From Halomarina pelagica (GTDB lineage Archaea; Halobacteriota; Halobacteria; Halobacteriales; Haloarculaceae): a stretch of DNA of 64,000 nt. Made by a program: the position numbers and the translations under genes. The notes under the pieces are model-generated. The model saw only the letters and a list, made by a program, of their open reading frames with translations, was not told where the DNA came from and did not search any database. The stretch is taken from positions 2,790,001 to 2,854,000 of the forward strand of contig NZ_CP100454.1 of the NCBI RefSeq assembly GCF_024228315.1, given 5' to 3'. Of the stretch, positions 15,275 through 23,476 are shown piece by piece (the first letter of the stretch is position 1; each line of letters opens with the position of its first letter).

Positions 15275-17050
15275 ATGGCTCGCGAATCAGCGCGCACACG
15301 AACGACGCGCAGGCGGGTGATCGGCGGAGCGGCGAGCGCCTCGCTCGCCGCCACCGCCGGCTGTCTCGAGGGCGTCTGGAACACCGCGGGGCGGGAGCGG
15401 GCGGAACAGCTCTCGCTTCGCATCAAGACGCTCCCGACCGACGCCGATCCGTACGCCGTTCGCATCGCCCGGGCGCTGGCGGGCGCGCTGGAGGCGGTCG
15501 GCGTCGACACGGAACTGCTGCCGATGGCGGAGGAGGCCCTGCTCCGCGACCTGCTCGTCAACCACGACTTCGACCTCTACGTCGCGCCCCATCCCGGTGG
15601 CCGCGATCCGGACTTCCTGCGTCCGTTCCTGCACTCGCGGTACGCGGGCGAGCGGGGCTGGCAGAACCCGCTCGGCTACACCGACCTGTCGGTGGACGAA
15701 CTGCTCGACGAACAGCGTCGCCGCGAGGGGGCGGCCCGGTCGGCGGCCCTCGCCGACCTGCAGACGGCGATCGCGGAGGCGCAACCGTTCACGGTCGTGG
15801 CGTTTCCGGACGACATCGTCGCGGCGCGGCGGGATCGGTTCACGGGGTGGACGCGGACGCCGCCGACGGGACCGCTCGGGTTCCTCGCGGTCGATCGGGC
15901 CGAAGCCACCCGTCCAACGGTCCTCCGCGCCCTGCTCCGCGACGCGCGCGCCACGAACAACCTCAACCCGCTCGCGGCGGAACACCGCGACCGGGGGACG
16001 GTCCTGGGACTGGTGTACGACTCGCTGGGTCGCCCCTACCGGGGCGAGGTCCGCCCCTGGCTCGCGCGTGAGTGGGAGTGGACCGGGGGCGACGGCGACT
16101 GTCGGGCGAGGGTCACCCTCCGGCGGGCCGACTGGCACGACGGGCGTCCCGTCACCGCCCGCGACGTGGCGTTCACCTACCGGTTCCTCGACGACACCTC
16201 GCTCGGCGAGGCGGAGGCCCCCGTTCCGGCGGGGCGGTTCCGCGGCGAGGGGTCGCTCGTTGCGGACGTGCGCGCGGTCGGCGAGCGGGTCGTCGAGTTC
16301 GACTTCGAGGCGGTCGCGCCGTCGGTCGCGGAGCGGGCGTTCACCGTCCCGGTGCTTCCGCGGCACGTCTGGCGCGAGCGAACGGACCCCGCGACGGTCG
16401 CGGGCGTGTCGGTCGGCGCGCGGACGACGGAGGCGCTCGTCTGGGGGAACTCCCGTCCGATCGGGAGCGGACCGCTCCGGGTGGACGCGGTCGAACCGAA
16501 CGAGCGCCTCGTCCTCTCGCGCGTCGGGGGGCACTTCCTCGAGCGGGTCGACGGCGACCTCGGCGCGGCCGTCGGGGGGCGCCCCGCGTTCGACCGGCTG
16601 GAGCTGTACCCCGTTCCCTCGGACTCCGTGGCGGTCGAACTGCTCGCGGAGGGACGGGCCGACGTGGTCGCCGGCGCGCTCGGCTCGTCGGTCGCACCGG
16701 AAATTGGCCGCGCGCCCGCGCTCTCACTGCTCGCCCGCCGCTCGCCGTCGTTCTACCACGTCGGCTACAACGCGCGTCGCGCGCCCCTGTCGAACGTCCG
16801 GTTCCGACGGGCGGTCGCCCGCCTGCTCGACCGGGCGGCCCTCGTCGAGTCGGTCTTCGACGGCTACGCCGCCCCCGCGGTCAGCCCGCTCGCGGCGACC
16901 GGGAGCGTCGCACCCGAGTTGGCGTGGGACGGCGAGGCCCCGATCCTCCCGTTCGTCGGGGAGGACGGCGACCTCGACGTCGAGCGGGCCAGAGCACAGT
17001 TCGTCGAAGCCGGCTACCGATACCGGGAGGGCCGCCTCCTCCATGGGTGA
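15275..17050 (+). CDS. Family-5 solute-binding lipoprotein with apparently permuted domain order
   Basis: A 591-aa exported protein with Tat-like TRRRVIGGAASASLAATAGC and lipobox Cys30. Residues about 225-591 match the N-terminal portion of SBP_bac_5 (peptide/nickel-binding) proteins: NNLNPLAAE, VLGLVYDSLGRP, WHDGRPVTARDVAFTYRFLD, then FYHVGYNARRAPLSNVRFRR, and they stop at YREGRLLHG, where a normal family member continues into its C-terminal lobe. That missing segment appears instead at residues 45-205 (LSLRIKTLPTDADPYAVRIA, DFDLYVAPHPGGRDPDFLRP). No ABC permease is nearby. The PAP2 gene starts 2 nt downstream, so no lost C-terminus can be hidden there. Ligand unknown. Confidence 0.88.
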   Translation: MARESARTRTTRRRVIGGAASASLAATAGCLEGVWNTAGRERAEQLSLRIKTLPTDADPYAVRIARALAGALEAVGVDTELLPMAEEALLRDLLVNHDFDLYVAPHPGGRDPDFLRPFLHSRYAGERGWQNPLGYTDLSVDELLDEQRRREGAARSAALADLQTAIAEAQPFTVVAFPDDIVAARRDRFTGWTRTPPTGPLGFLAVDRAEATRPTVLRALLRDARATNNLNPLAAEHRDRGTVLGLVYDSLGRPYRGEVRPWLAREWEWTGGDGDCRARVTLRRADWHDGRPVTARDVAFTYRFLDDTSLGEAEAPVPAGRFRGEGSLVADVRAVGERVVEFDFEAVAPSVAERAFTVPVLPRHVWRERTDPATVAGVSVGARTTEALVWGNSRPIGSGPLRVDAVEPNERLVLSRVGGHFLERVDGDLGAAVGGRPAFDRLELYPVPSDSVAVELLAEGRADVVAGALGSSVAPEIGRAPALSLLARRSPSFYHVGYNARRAPLSNVRFRRAVARLLDRAALVESVFDGYAAPAVSPLAATGSVAPELAWDGEAPILPFVGEDGDLDVERARAQFVEAGYRYREGRLLHG

Positions 17051-17052
17051 CG

Positions 17053-18120
17053 ATGGATCTGGGTGAGGTCCTCGCGAGCGTCGTGGTCGTCTCCGGTTCG
17101 ATGCTGGCGGTCGCCGCGCTCCTCCTCGTCGGGCCGGCGCGTCTCGTCGCGACGGCGCGCGACGCCCCCCGTCGCCTGCGCGACGCCGCGCCCGGGCTCG
17201 GTCTGCTGGTCGGGGTCCTCCTCGTGAACAAGGTCGCGCGGGACTACGGCCCCGAGGTGTCCTGGCTCATCGGGTGGAACGTGACGGGGACGATCCTCGA
17301 CGTCGAGGGGGCGTTCGTCGCCGCCGTCCAGTCGGTCGCGACGCCGGCGCTCACCGCGTACTTCTCGTTCGTCTACGTCTACGGCTACGTCTTCCTGCTC
17401 GTCTTCCCGCTCGTCGCGTACGTCGCGCTCGAACGGGTCGAGGCGCTCCAGCGGACGGCGGTCGCCTACAGCCTCAACTACGCCATCGGGCTGATCTGTT
17501 ACACGCTGTTCATCTCCTACGGTCCGCGGAACGTCATGCCCGAACTCGTCGAACCGCTGCTCTACTCGACGTACCCGAGTTCGCAACTGCTCACGAGCGA
17601 GGTGAACACGAACACCAACGTCTTCCCCTCGCTTCACACCTCGCTGTCGGTGACCGTCGCCCTGCTCGCCTGGGAGACGCGCGACCGCTACCCGCGCTGG
17701 GTCCCCGTCGCCGTCGTCCTCGCCGCGAGCGTCGTGGTCTCGACGATGTACCTCGGCATCCACTGGGGGACCGACGTCCTCGCCGGGGTCGTCCTCGCCG
17801 TCGGGAGCGTCCGGCTCTCGGGTCCCGCCGTCGCGTGGCTCCGTCGCCGTCTCGACGCGCGCACCGAGAGGGGACGCGACCGCCGCGGGGGACGCGACGG
17901 ACGGGGCGGAACCGGCGGCCGCCGACCCGACCCCGGGACCGACGAGCGGGCGAGCGAGGGGCGGGGAGCGGTGGCGAGCGCAAGCGGGGAGAGGGAGACG
18001 AGTGAGAACGAGGTGACGAATGAGAACGGGGTGACGAGCGATGACGGGGACGAGGCGACCCGGAGGGGGAAGGCGGAGGAGGGAGCCGATTCCCGCGCCG
18101 GGACGACTCGCTCGCGGTGA
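17053..18120 (+). CDS. PAP2-superfamily membrane phosphatase / phosphotransferase
   Basis: A 355-aa integral membrane protein of the PAP2 superfamily, closest in style to the inositol-phosphorylceramide-synthase/Aur1-like group. Catalytic motifs are FPSLHTSLSV (His195) and GIHWGTDVLAGV (His237, Asp241); the first PAP2 motif (KxxxxxxRP) is not clear. The last 90 residues are charged and low-complexity (Arg/Gly then Glu/Asn/Ser), probably disordered. The start is 2 nt after the solute-binding protein stop, so the two are probably translated from one transcript. Likely acts on lipid phosphates at the membrane's outer face. Confidence 0.85.
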   Translation: MDLGEVLASVVVVSGSMLAVAALLLVGPARLVATARDAPRRLRDAAPGLGLLVGVLLVNKVARDYGPEVSWLIGWNVTGTILDVEGAFVAAVQSVATPALTAYFSFVYVYGYVFLLVFPLVAYVALERVEALQRTAVAYSLNYAIGLICYTLFISYGPRNVMPELVEPLLYSTYPSSQLLTSEVNTNTNVFPSLHTSLSVTVALLAWETRDRYPRWVPVAVVLAASVVVSTMYLGIHWGTDVLAGVVLAVGSVRLSGPAVAWLRRRLDARTERGRDRRGGRDGRGGTGGRRPDPGTDERASEGRGAVASASGERETSENEVTNENGVTSDDGDEATRRGKAEEGADSRAGTTRSR

Positions 18121-18186
18121 CGGCGCGTTACGGTTCGATTTCCCCTCGATTCTCCCGTCGAGGACCCTCACCGTCACGGACAGGAG

Positions 18187-18204
18187 TTTTTGGCAAACCT
18201 AAAC
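18187..18204 (+). promoter_or_regulatory. Degenerate TTAGG-N4-CCTAA-type box before the GT2 gene
   Basis: TTTTTGG-CAAA-CCTAAAC: the right half is identical to the other three boxes in this region, the left half has one mismatch in TTAGG. It lies about 32 nt before the GT2 ATG. Interpreted as a weaker DtxR/Idr-type iron-regulator site. Confidence 0.45.
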
Positions 18205-18235
18205 ATTCAAGTTCGACCCCGGGAACCCTCGGGTA

Positions 18236-18955
18236 ATGAGTCTGACACTCGATCGCGGGCGGACCGAGACGTACACGTTCGACGACGTGAGCGTCGTCAT
18301 GGGGACGTACAACGAGGAGGCGGCGATCGGAACCGTCCTCGACGACGTTGCGCGCGTGACGGACGGTCGCGCCGAGGTCGTCTGCGTCGACGGGTCGTCG
18401 GATCGGACGCCGGAGATCGCCCGCGAGCGCGGCGCGCGCGTCGTCCAGCAGCGACCGCGGGGCTACGGCGTGGCGGTCGAGGCGGCGCTCGCGAGCGCGA
18501 CCCGGCCGGTCGTCGTCACGGTCGACTGCGACGACACCTACCCGATGGAGCGCCTCCCCGACTTCCTCGACGCGATCAACGCGGGCTACGACGTGGTCAG
18601 CGGCGACCGCCTGTACCACGGCGCGCGGGCGATGCCGCCGGTGAACCGGCTCGGGAACCGCGCGTTCGCGCTGCTGGCCAGTCTGCTCGCGGGTCGCCGC
18701 CTCCACGACGTGACGACCGGCATGCGCGCCTACCGGCGGGAGGTCGTCGACCGCATCGAGTGGACGGAGAACACGGGGCTGTCGGCCGAACTCCTCGTCA
18801 GGCCGGTCGTGCGCGGGTACGCCGTCCGCGAACTCCCCATCGAGTACGGGGAGCGGGCGGGCGAGACGACGCTCGACCCCCTCTCCGGGGGCGCGGCCAT
18901 CGCGACGTCGATCGTCCGCGTCGGCCTCGAAGAGCGCGTTCGGAAACTGCGTTGA
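18236..18955 (+). CDS. GT2 glycosyltransferase (dolichol-phosphate sugar transferase-like)
   Basis: A 239-aa GT-A enzyme that most resembles dolichol-phosphate mannose/glucose synthases. It has the nucleotide-sugar segment VVMGTYNEEAAIGTVLDDV, CVDGSSDRT, and the metal-binding DCDDTYP in place of DxD; NRLGNRAFALLASLLAGRRLHDVTTGMRAY is the acceptor-side signature of DPM-like enzymes. There is no C-terminal membrane anchor, as in the soluble DPM type. It converges with the GMC oxidoreductase. A degenerate iron-type box lies upstream, so its expression may be tied to the iron genes next door; that is inference. Confidence 0.9.
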   Translation: MSLTLDRGRTETYTFDDVSVVMGTYNEEAAIGTVLDDVARVTDGRAEVVCVDGSSDRTPEIARERGARVVQQRPRGYGVAVEAALASATRPVVVTVDCDDTYPMERLPDFLDAINAGYDVVSGDRLYHGARAMPPVNRLGNRAFALLASLLAGRRLHDVTTGMRAYRREVVDRIEWTENTGLSAELLVRPVVRGYAVRELPIEYGERAGETTLDPLSGGAAIATSIVRVGLEERVRKLR

Positions 18956-18979
18956 CCGTCGCCCGGGCGCTCTGAACGT

Positions 18980-20647
18980 TCAGAGCGTCTCGTCGACGTG
19001 GTCCGCTACGCGAAGGGCCAGCGCCGCGATCGTCAGGGTGGGGTTCATCGCGCCGCTCGTGACGAAGACGCCGCTCGACGCGATCCAGCAGTTGTCGAGG
19101 TCGTGGGTCCGAAGCGTCGAGTCGACGACGCTCTCCTCCGGATCGGTCCCCATCCGCGTCGTCCCCATGTGGTGGAAGGCGGGACCGGTGTTCTCGGGGC
19201 CGACGGTCCAGGTGATCTCGACGCCGAGTTCGGAGAGGATCGCCCGCTGGATCTCGTTGGCCCGCTCGATGGTGCGCTTCGTCCGGTCGTCGATCCGCCA
19301 GTGGATCGCCGGCACGGGGTTGCCGTGGTCGTCGGTCCGCGAGCGGTCGAGCGCGACGCGGTTCTCCCGCCGGGGGAGCTGACCGACCAGCGCCCCCATG
19401 GCGATCTCGTTCCCGTACGCCTCCCGCAGAACGGAGAGCAGGTCGTCGCCCCACTCCTCGGCCCCGAGGGCCATTTCGACCGGCGAGGGGCCGGCGTAGT
19501 TGAGGAACTCCAGTTTGATACTCCCCACGTCGGCGTCCGTTCCGGGGATCCCGCGCGTCGCGCGGCCCGGATCGTCGTAGAACTGGTGGCACTCGCTGGT
19601 GATGAACCCGACGTGGTTCTGCCGCGTCGGCTCGTCGAGCCGGCCGCCCACGCCCGCGAACAGGTGATCCATGAAGTAGCGTCCCACGAGCCCGCTGGAG
19701 TTGGCGAGGCCGTCGGGGTGCCGGTCGGACGCCGACAGGAGGAGCAGGCGGGGCGTCTCGACGCCGCCGCAGGCGACGACGAACCGGCGGGCCTCCTGTC
19801 GGTGCTCCTCGCCGTCGGGGGTGGCGTAGACGGCCGCCTCGACGACCTCGCCGGAGTCGCCGTGTTCGAGGCGCTGGACCGCCGCCCGGTCGACGACGCG
19901 AGCCCCCTCGGCCTCGGCCTCGGCGACGTGGACCTCGGCGGTGTACTTCGCCCCGGAGGGGCAGACGGGCTTGCAGGTGCCGTAGCCGACGCACGGGCCG
20001 CGCCCGTCGTAGGCCTCCGAGTTGCGGGCGTTGCCCACGGAGTGCATCGCCACGCCCAGTCGCTCGCAGGCGTCGGCGAAGAGCGAGTCGCCGTAGGAGG
20101 GCGGGAAGGCGGGCATCGGGAACGGCCCGTCCCGGGGCGGCGCGAAGGGGTCGTCGACCGCGCCGGCGACGCCGAGTTCGCGCTCGGCCCGCGCGTAGTA
20201 CGGCGCGAGGTCGTCGTACCCGATCGGCCAGTCGTCGGCCACCCCCTCGCGGGTGCGCCGCTCGAAGTCGAGTTCGTGCAGGCGCATCACCATCCCCTGC
20301 CAGTGGAGCGTCGACCCGCCGACGCCCTTCACCCGGGCGGCGTTGAGCGGGTAGCGTCGCTCCCCCGGCGAGGTGAACGCGTCGCGCGCGCCGCCCATCT
20401 CCCACACCGACCCGCCGCCGGGGCGGATGCTCCGCTCCATCTGCCGCAGGCGCTCTGCGGGGTCGAACCGCCGACCCGCCTCCAGCACGACCACGTCGCG
20501 CCCCCGCCGGGCGAGCGTCGCGGCGACGAGCGCGCCCGCCGGTCCCGACCCGATCACGCAGACGTCGACCCGTCCCGAGGGTCGGCGGTCCGCCTCCCCG
20601 CCCGTTCCCGCGCGGGTCCCGTCGCTCCCGCCGCTCCCGTCGCTCAT
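18980..20647 (-). CDS. GMC oxidoreductase, gluconate/glucose-dehydrogenase flavoprotein type
   Basis: A 555-aa FAD enzyme of the GMC family, like the large subunit of membrane gluconate or FAD-glucose dehydrogenases. FAD-binding GSGPAG is at residues 33-38, GVGGSTLHWQG near 108, catalytic His in AFHHMGTTRMG and Asn in GAMNPTLTIA near the C-terminus. Cys219, Cys225 and Cys229 (C-x5-C-x3-C, in CVGYGTCKPVC) match the spacing that holds a 3Fe-4S cluster in bacterial FAD-glucose dehydrogenase. It has no signal peptide itself; the upstream subunit-3-like gene, 19 nt away, does. No cytochrome c subunit gene is present. Substrate unknown. Confidence 0.9.
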   Translation of the reverse strand: MSDGSGGSDGTRAGTGGEADRRPSGRVDVCVIGSGPAGALVAATLARRGRDVVVLEAGRRFDPAERLRQMERSIRPGGGSVWEMGGARDAFTSPGERRYPLNAARVKGVGGSTLHWQGMVMRLHELDFERRTREGVADDWPIGYDDLAPYYARAERELGVAGAVDDPFAPPRDGPFPMPAFPPSYGDSLFADACERLGVAMHSVGNARNSEAYDGRGPCVGYGTCKPVCPSGAKYTAEVHVAEAEAEGARVVDRAAVQRLEHGDSGEVVEAAVYATPDGEEHRQEARRFVVACGGVETPRLLLLSASDRHPDGLANSSGLVGRYFMDHLFAGVGGRLDEPTRQNHVGFITSECHQFYDDPGRATRGIPGTDADVGSIKLEFLNYAGPSPVEMALGAEEWGDDLLSVLREAYGNEIAMGALVGQLPRRENRVALDRSRTDDHGNPVPAIHWRIDDRTKRTIERANEIQRAILSELGVEITWTVGPENTGPAFHHMGTTRMGTDPEESVVDSTLRTHDLDNCWIASSGVFVTSGAMNPTLTIAALALRVADHVDETL

Positions 20648-20666
20648 CGCCGCTCGCTCCCCCCGA

Positions 20667-21221
20667 TCACGACCTCGGCCCCCGTCGATAGCTCTCGAGC
20701 CCGCCGGGATACCCCTGCGGGTTCTCGATGCCGACCAGCCGCCCGCCCGTCGGCGACGCGTAGAACGCGTAGAGCAGTTCGTTCACCAGGTAGTACCGCA
20801 GGCGCTCGGCGTCCGTCCCGTCGGGGTTCGGCTCCGCGGTGGCGACGCCGAGTTCCCGGAGCAGTCCGTCCCGGTCGCCGTCGTCGAGCGTCGCGTACCG
20901 ACCGCCGTACCACGACTCGGCGGACGCGTCGAGCGTCGAGAGGACGTCCCGGACGCCCGCCGCGTACGCCGGCCGGTCGCGAATCCGCCCGACGACGTAG
21001 GTCTCGACGAACTCCGGGACGCCCGTCGCCGCCGACGGGTAGAGGACGGTCGCGACCGCGACGAGCGTCGCCACCTCCTCCCCGTCGAACGCGGCCGACT
21101 CGCCCTCCCCGTGTTCCCCGTCAGCGCGACTGAGCCGATCCCAGGTCAGCGACGCGCCGCCGGCGACGAGCGCCCCGCTCGCCGCCAGCGCGGCCAGGGC
21201 GTCGCGTCGCGTCAGTTCCAT
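20667..21221 (-). CDS. Gluconate 2-dehydrogenase subunit 3-like protein (Tat signal)
   Basis: A 184-aa small subunit of a membrane-type GMC dehydrogenase. The N-terminus MELTRRDALAALAASGALVA is a twin-arginine signal; the mature part carries the family features FDGEEVATLVAVATVLYPSA and RYYLVNELLYAFYASPTGG. In bacterial gluconate/glucose dehydrogenases this subunit helps export and anchor the flavoprotein, and the same is likely here since the flavoprotein lacks a signal. Start at 21221 is the ATG opening the Tat signal; the much longer upstream frame is shadow. An iron-type box ends 10 nt upstream. Confidence 0.87.
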   Translation of the reverse strand: MELTRRDALAALAASGALVAGGASLTWDRLSRADGEHGEGESAAFDGEEVATLVAVATVLYPSAATGVPEFVETYVVGRIRDRPAYAAGVRDVLSTLDASAESWYGGRYATLDDGDRDGLLRELGVATAEPNPDGTDAERLRYYLVNELLYAFYASPTGGRLVGIENPQGYPGGLESYRRGPRS

Positions 21222-21230
21222 CGCCGCGGG

Positions 21231-21247
21231 ATTAGGCAGACCTAAAC
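21231..21247 (-). promoter_or_regulatory. TTAGG-N4-CCTAA box (iron-type operator) before the GMC pair
   Basis: ATTAGG-CAGA-CCTAAAC, both TTAGG/CCTAA halves exact, placed between the GT39-like stop codon and the subunit-3 ATG at 21221. The position implies that the oxidoreductase pair has its own regulated promoter, or an internal one, rather than only reading through from the iron importer. Confidence 0.7.
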
Positions 21248-23473
21248 TTATGGCTTGCCATCCATCGGCACGCGCGGCGGGCTCCGAGGGCTCGGAGCGC
21301 GGGACGCGTTCGTCGCGCTGGCGTCGCTCTCGACGGCCACGCCGTCCACGTACTCCCCGTCGGGTCCGACGTACGTCCCCTCGGTCCCGCACTCGGTGAC
21401 CAGCGCGCAGACCCGCGTCTCCGGCGGCCAGACGGCGCGGACGCCCTCGTCCGTGGCCTCGACGGTGAGTTCCTGACGGTAGGTGAGCGTCCCCCCCGCG
21501 CGGTCGGCGAACGTCACGACCAGATCGACCTCGCTCGCGCCGTCGGGGAGACGGATCGCCGGTGCCCCCCCGTTTCCGTCCGACGCGAGGCCGCTCCCGG
21601 CGACGAAGGGATGGTTCGTCGCCCGCGCCCCCTCCGGTCCGACGGTCCACCGGACGGTCACCGCGTCGCCCGGGTCGTCCACCGCGTAGCGGGCGTAGCC
21701 CGACGCCGTCTCGACGCGGACCCACGCGCGTTCCATCCCCTCGGGCGCGCCGACGGTCGTCGTCGCCTCGACGCGCTCCCCGCGGAGCACCGTCAGCCGA
21801 CGGAGTTCCGGTTCGACGGGCGTCACCGCGCCCGTCCACCCCCCGCGGTAGGTGAACCGGTAGAGCGTGCGGTTCTCGACGGCGTCGATCGTCGCCAGGT
21901 CGCGCGCCGGGCCGCGGTCCTGGGCGTATATCACCGGTCCGTCGAACCCGGGGTCGTTGCGGAGGTGCTGGAACGGGTGGGCGCTCCAGGGTCCGTACGG
22001 CGTGGGGACGAACACGAGCGCGCGGTCGAACTCGGCGCGCTCGATCGGCTCGTACGTCGCCTCGAAATTCTCGGTTCGGAGCCGGTTCTCGGCCACGGGG
22101 TCGGCGAGCGCCCCCCGCTCCGCCGCGGCGACGACGGGCGCGCCGACGAGCAGGACGACGAGCACGACCGCGTGCGCCGCGGACGGCGAGAGTCGATCGG
22201 CCGTCGCCCGTCGGAGGGCCCGCAGGCCGCGGACCGCGCCCGCCGCGGCGAACGCCGACAGCGGGACGAGGGCGTCGAAGTGGTAGTACGGACCCAGCAG
22301 GTCGAACAGCCCGCTCAGGAGGCCGTTGTACGTCCCCCAGAAGAAGAAATTGCCGGCGATCACGGAGACGAACACCCCGACGAGGACGAGGCCGACCTCG
22401 CGGTCGGTCATGCCGCTCGTCGAGGGGCGGACCGGCGGCCCGCGGAGATCCAGGGCGAACAGTCCGAGGCCGACCGCCGCGAGCGCCGTCCCGACGGGAC
22501 CGGCGGCCGTCCACTCGCCGAGCAGGCGGGCGACGACCGCGACCGTCGTCGCGAGCGCGACCCCGGCCGTGTAGTTCACCTCGTGGCCGAGGATCTCCCG
22601 CCGCCCCAGTCCCAGCCCGTCGTTCGGGGCGAACGCCTCGTAGGGAAAGAGGAGCGGGTCGCCGGTCACCAGGGCGTTGTACCCGAGCGTGACCCCGACG
22701 AACGCGAGGCCGGGGACGGCGATCGCGGCGTACCGACGCAGCACGGACGGGAACGCCCCGGTTCGCCGCGCCCGCCACAGCACGGCGAGGGCGTGGGCGA
22801 CGAACGGGAGCGCGAACAGCAGCGCGGTGTACGGTCGAGAGAAGAACGCGACGCCGATCGCCGCTCCCGCCGCGAGCGCGTAGCCGAGCCGCCCCGTCCG
22901 GGCCGCCCGGACGTAGCAGACGGCGAACGCCAGGTCGAAGAGCGTCGTCGGCGCGTACGCGAGGAACACCGAGGAGGTCAGGAGGAAGAGCGGCGACCCC
23001 GCGAGCGCGACGACGGCGACGAGGCCGACCCTGCGGTCGAACGCCTGCGACGCCAGCGCGTACGTCAGCGCCGCGTTGCCGGCGGCGACGGCGGCGAGGG
23101 CGACGCGGTAGTCGCCGGCGACGGCCCTCCCGAGCGCGAAGACGGCCGGCGCGACGGGGGCGTACTTCGAGTACATCCGGACCGCCCCGCCCGGTCCCCG
23201 GTCCACGACGAAGAACCAGGGTCGGACCGCGCCCGCGAGGTCGCCGGGATAGAGGAACACCTGCCCGTCGAGGAGCATCGCGGCCTGCAGGAGGTAGACG
23301 CCCTCGTCGTCGTTGACGCTGTGGTACGCGAAGAGGTCGGTCGCGAGGTACCAGACGACGGCACCGGTGGCGAGCGCGAGCGCCGCGGCGAGGAACCGCT
23401 CCGGGGCGTCGAGGCCGAGGCGGTGCACGACGGCCCGGACTCCCCGCACGATCCGGCGGTCGGCCCGGCGCAT
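21248..23473 (-). CDS. GT39/PMT-like membrane glycosyltransferase with C-terminal extracellular domain
   Basis: A 741-aa protein. Residues about 25-450 hold about a dozen hydrophobic helices of the GT-C (PMT/ArnT-like) fold, with NDDEGVYLLQAAMLL at 54-68 as the acidic first loop and MYSKYAPVAP (near 100) like the lysine-proline motif of ArnT/PMT relatives. Residues about 460-741 are a soluble beta-rich domain that I do not recognise, rich in Thr/Glu and probably outside the cell. It is encoded 3 nt downstream of the ABC ATPase, so it is in the iron-import operon. It probably transfers a lipid-linked sugar; donor and acceptor are unknown. Confidence 0.8.
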   Translation of the reverse strand: MRRADRRIVRGVRAVVHRLGLDAPERFLAAALALATGAVVWYLATDLFAYHSVNDDEGVYLLQAAMLLDGQVFLYPGDLAGAVRPWFFVVDRGPGGAVRMYSKYAPVAPAVFALGRAVAGDYRVALAAVAAGNAALTYALASQAFDRRVGLVAVVALAGSPLFLLTSSVFLAYAPTTLFDLAFAVCYVRAARTGRLGYALAAGAAIGVAFFSRPYTALLFALPFVAHALAVLWRARRTGAFPSVLRRYAAIAVPGLAFVGVTLGYNALVTGDPLLFPYEAFAPNDGLGLGRREILGHEVNYTAGVALATTVAVVARLLGEWTAAGPVGTALAAVGLGLFALDLRGPPVRPSTSGMTDREVGLVLVGVFVSVIAGNFFFWGTYNGLLSGLFDLLGPYYHFDALVPLSAFAAAGAVRGLRALRRATADRLSPSAAHAVVLVVLLVGAPVVAAAERGALADPVAENRLRTENFEATYEPIERAEFDRALVFVPTPYGPWSAHPFQHLRNDPGFDGPVIYAQDRGPARDLATIDAVENRTLYRFTYRGGWTGAVTPVEPELRRLTVLRGERVEATTTVGAPEGMERAWVRVETASGYARYAVDDPGDAVTVRWTVGPEGARATNHPFVAGSGLASDGNGGAPAIRLPDGASEVDLVVTFADRAGGTLTYRQELTVEATDEGVRAVWPPETRVCALVTECGTEGTYVGPDGEYVDGVAVESDASATNASRAPSPRSPPRVPMDGKP

Positions 23474-23476
23474 GCG

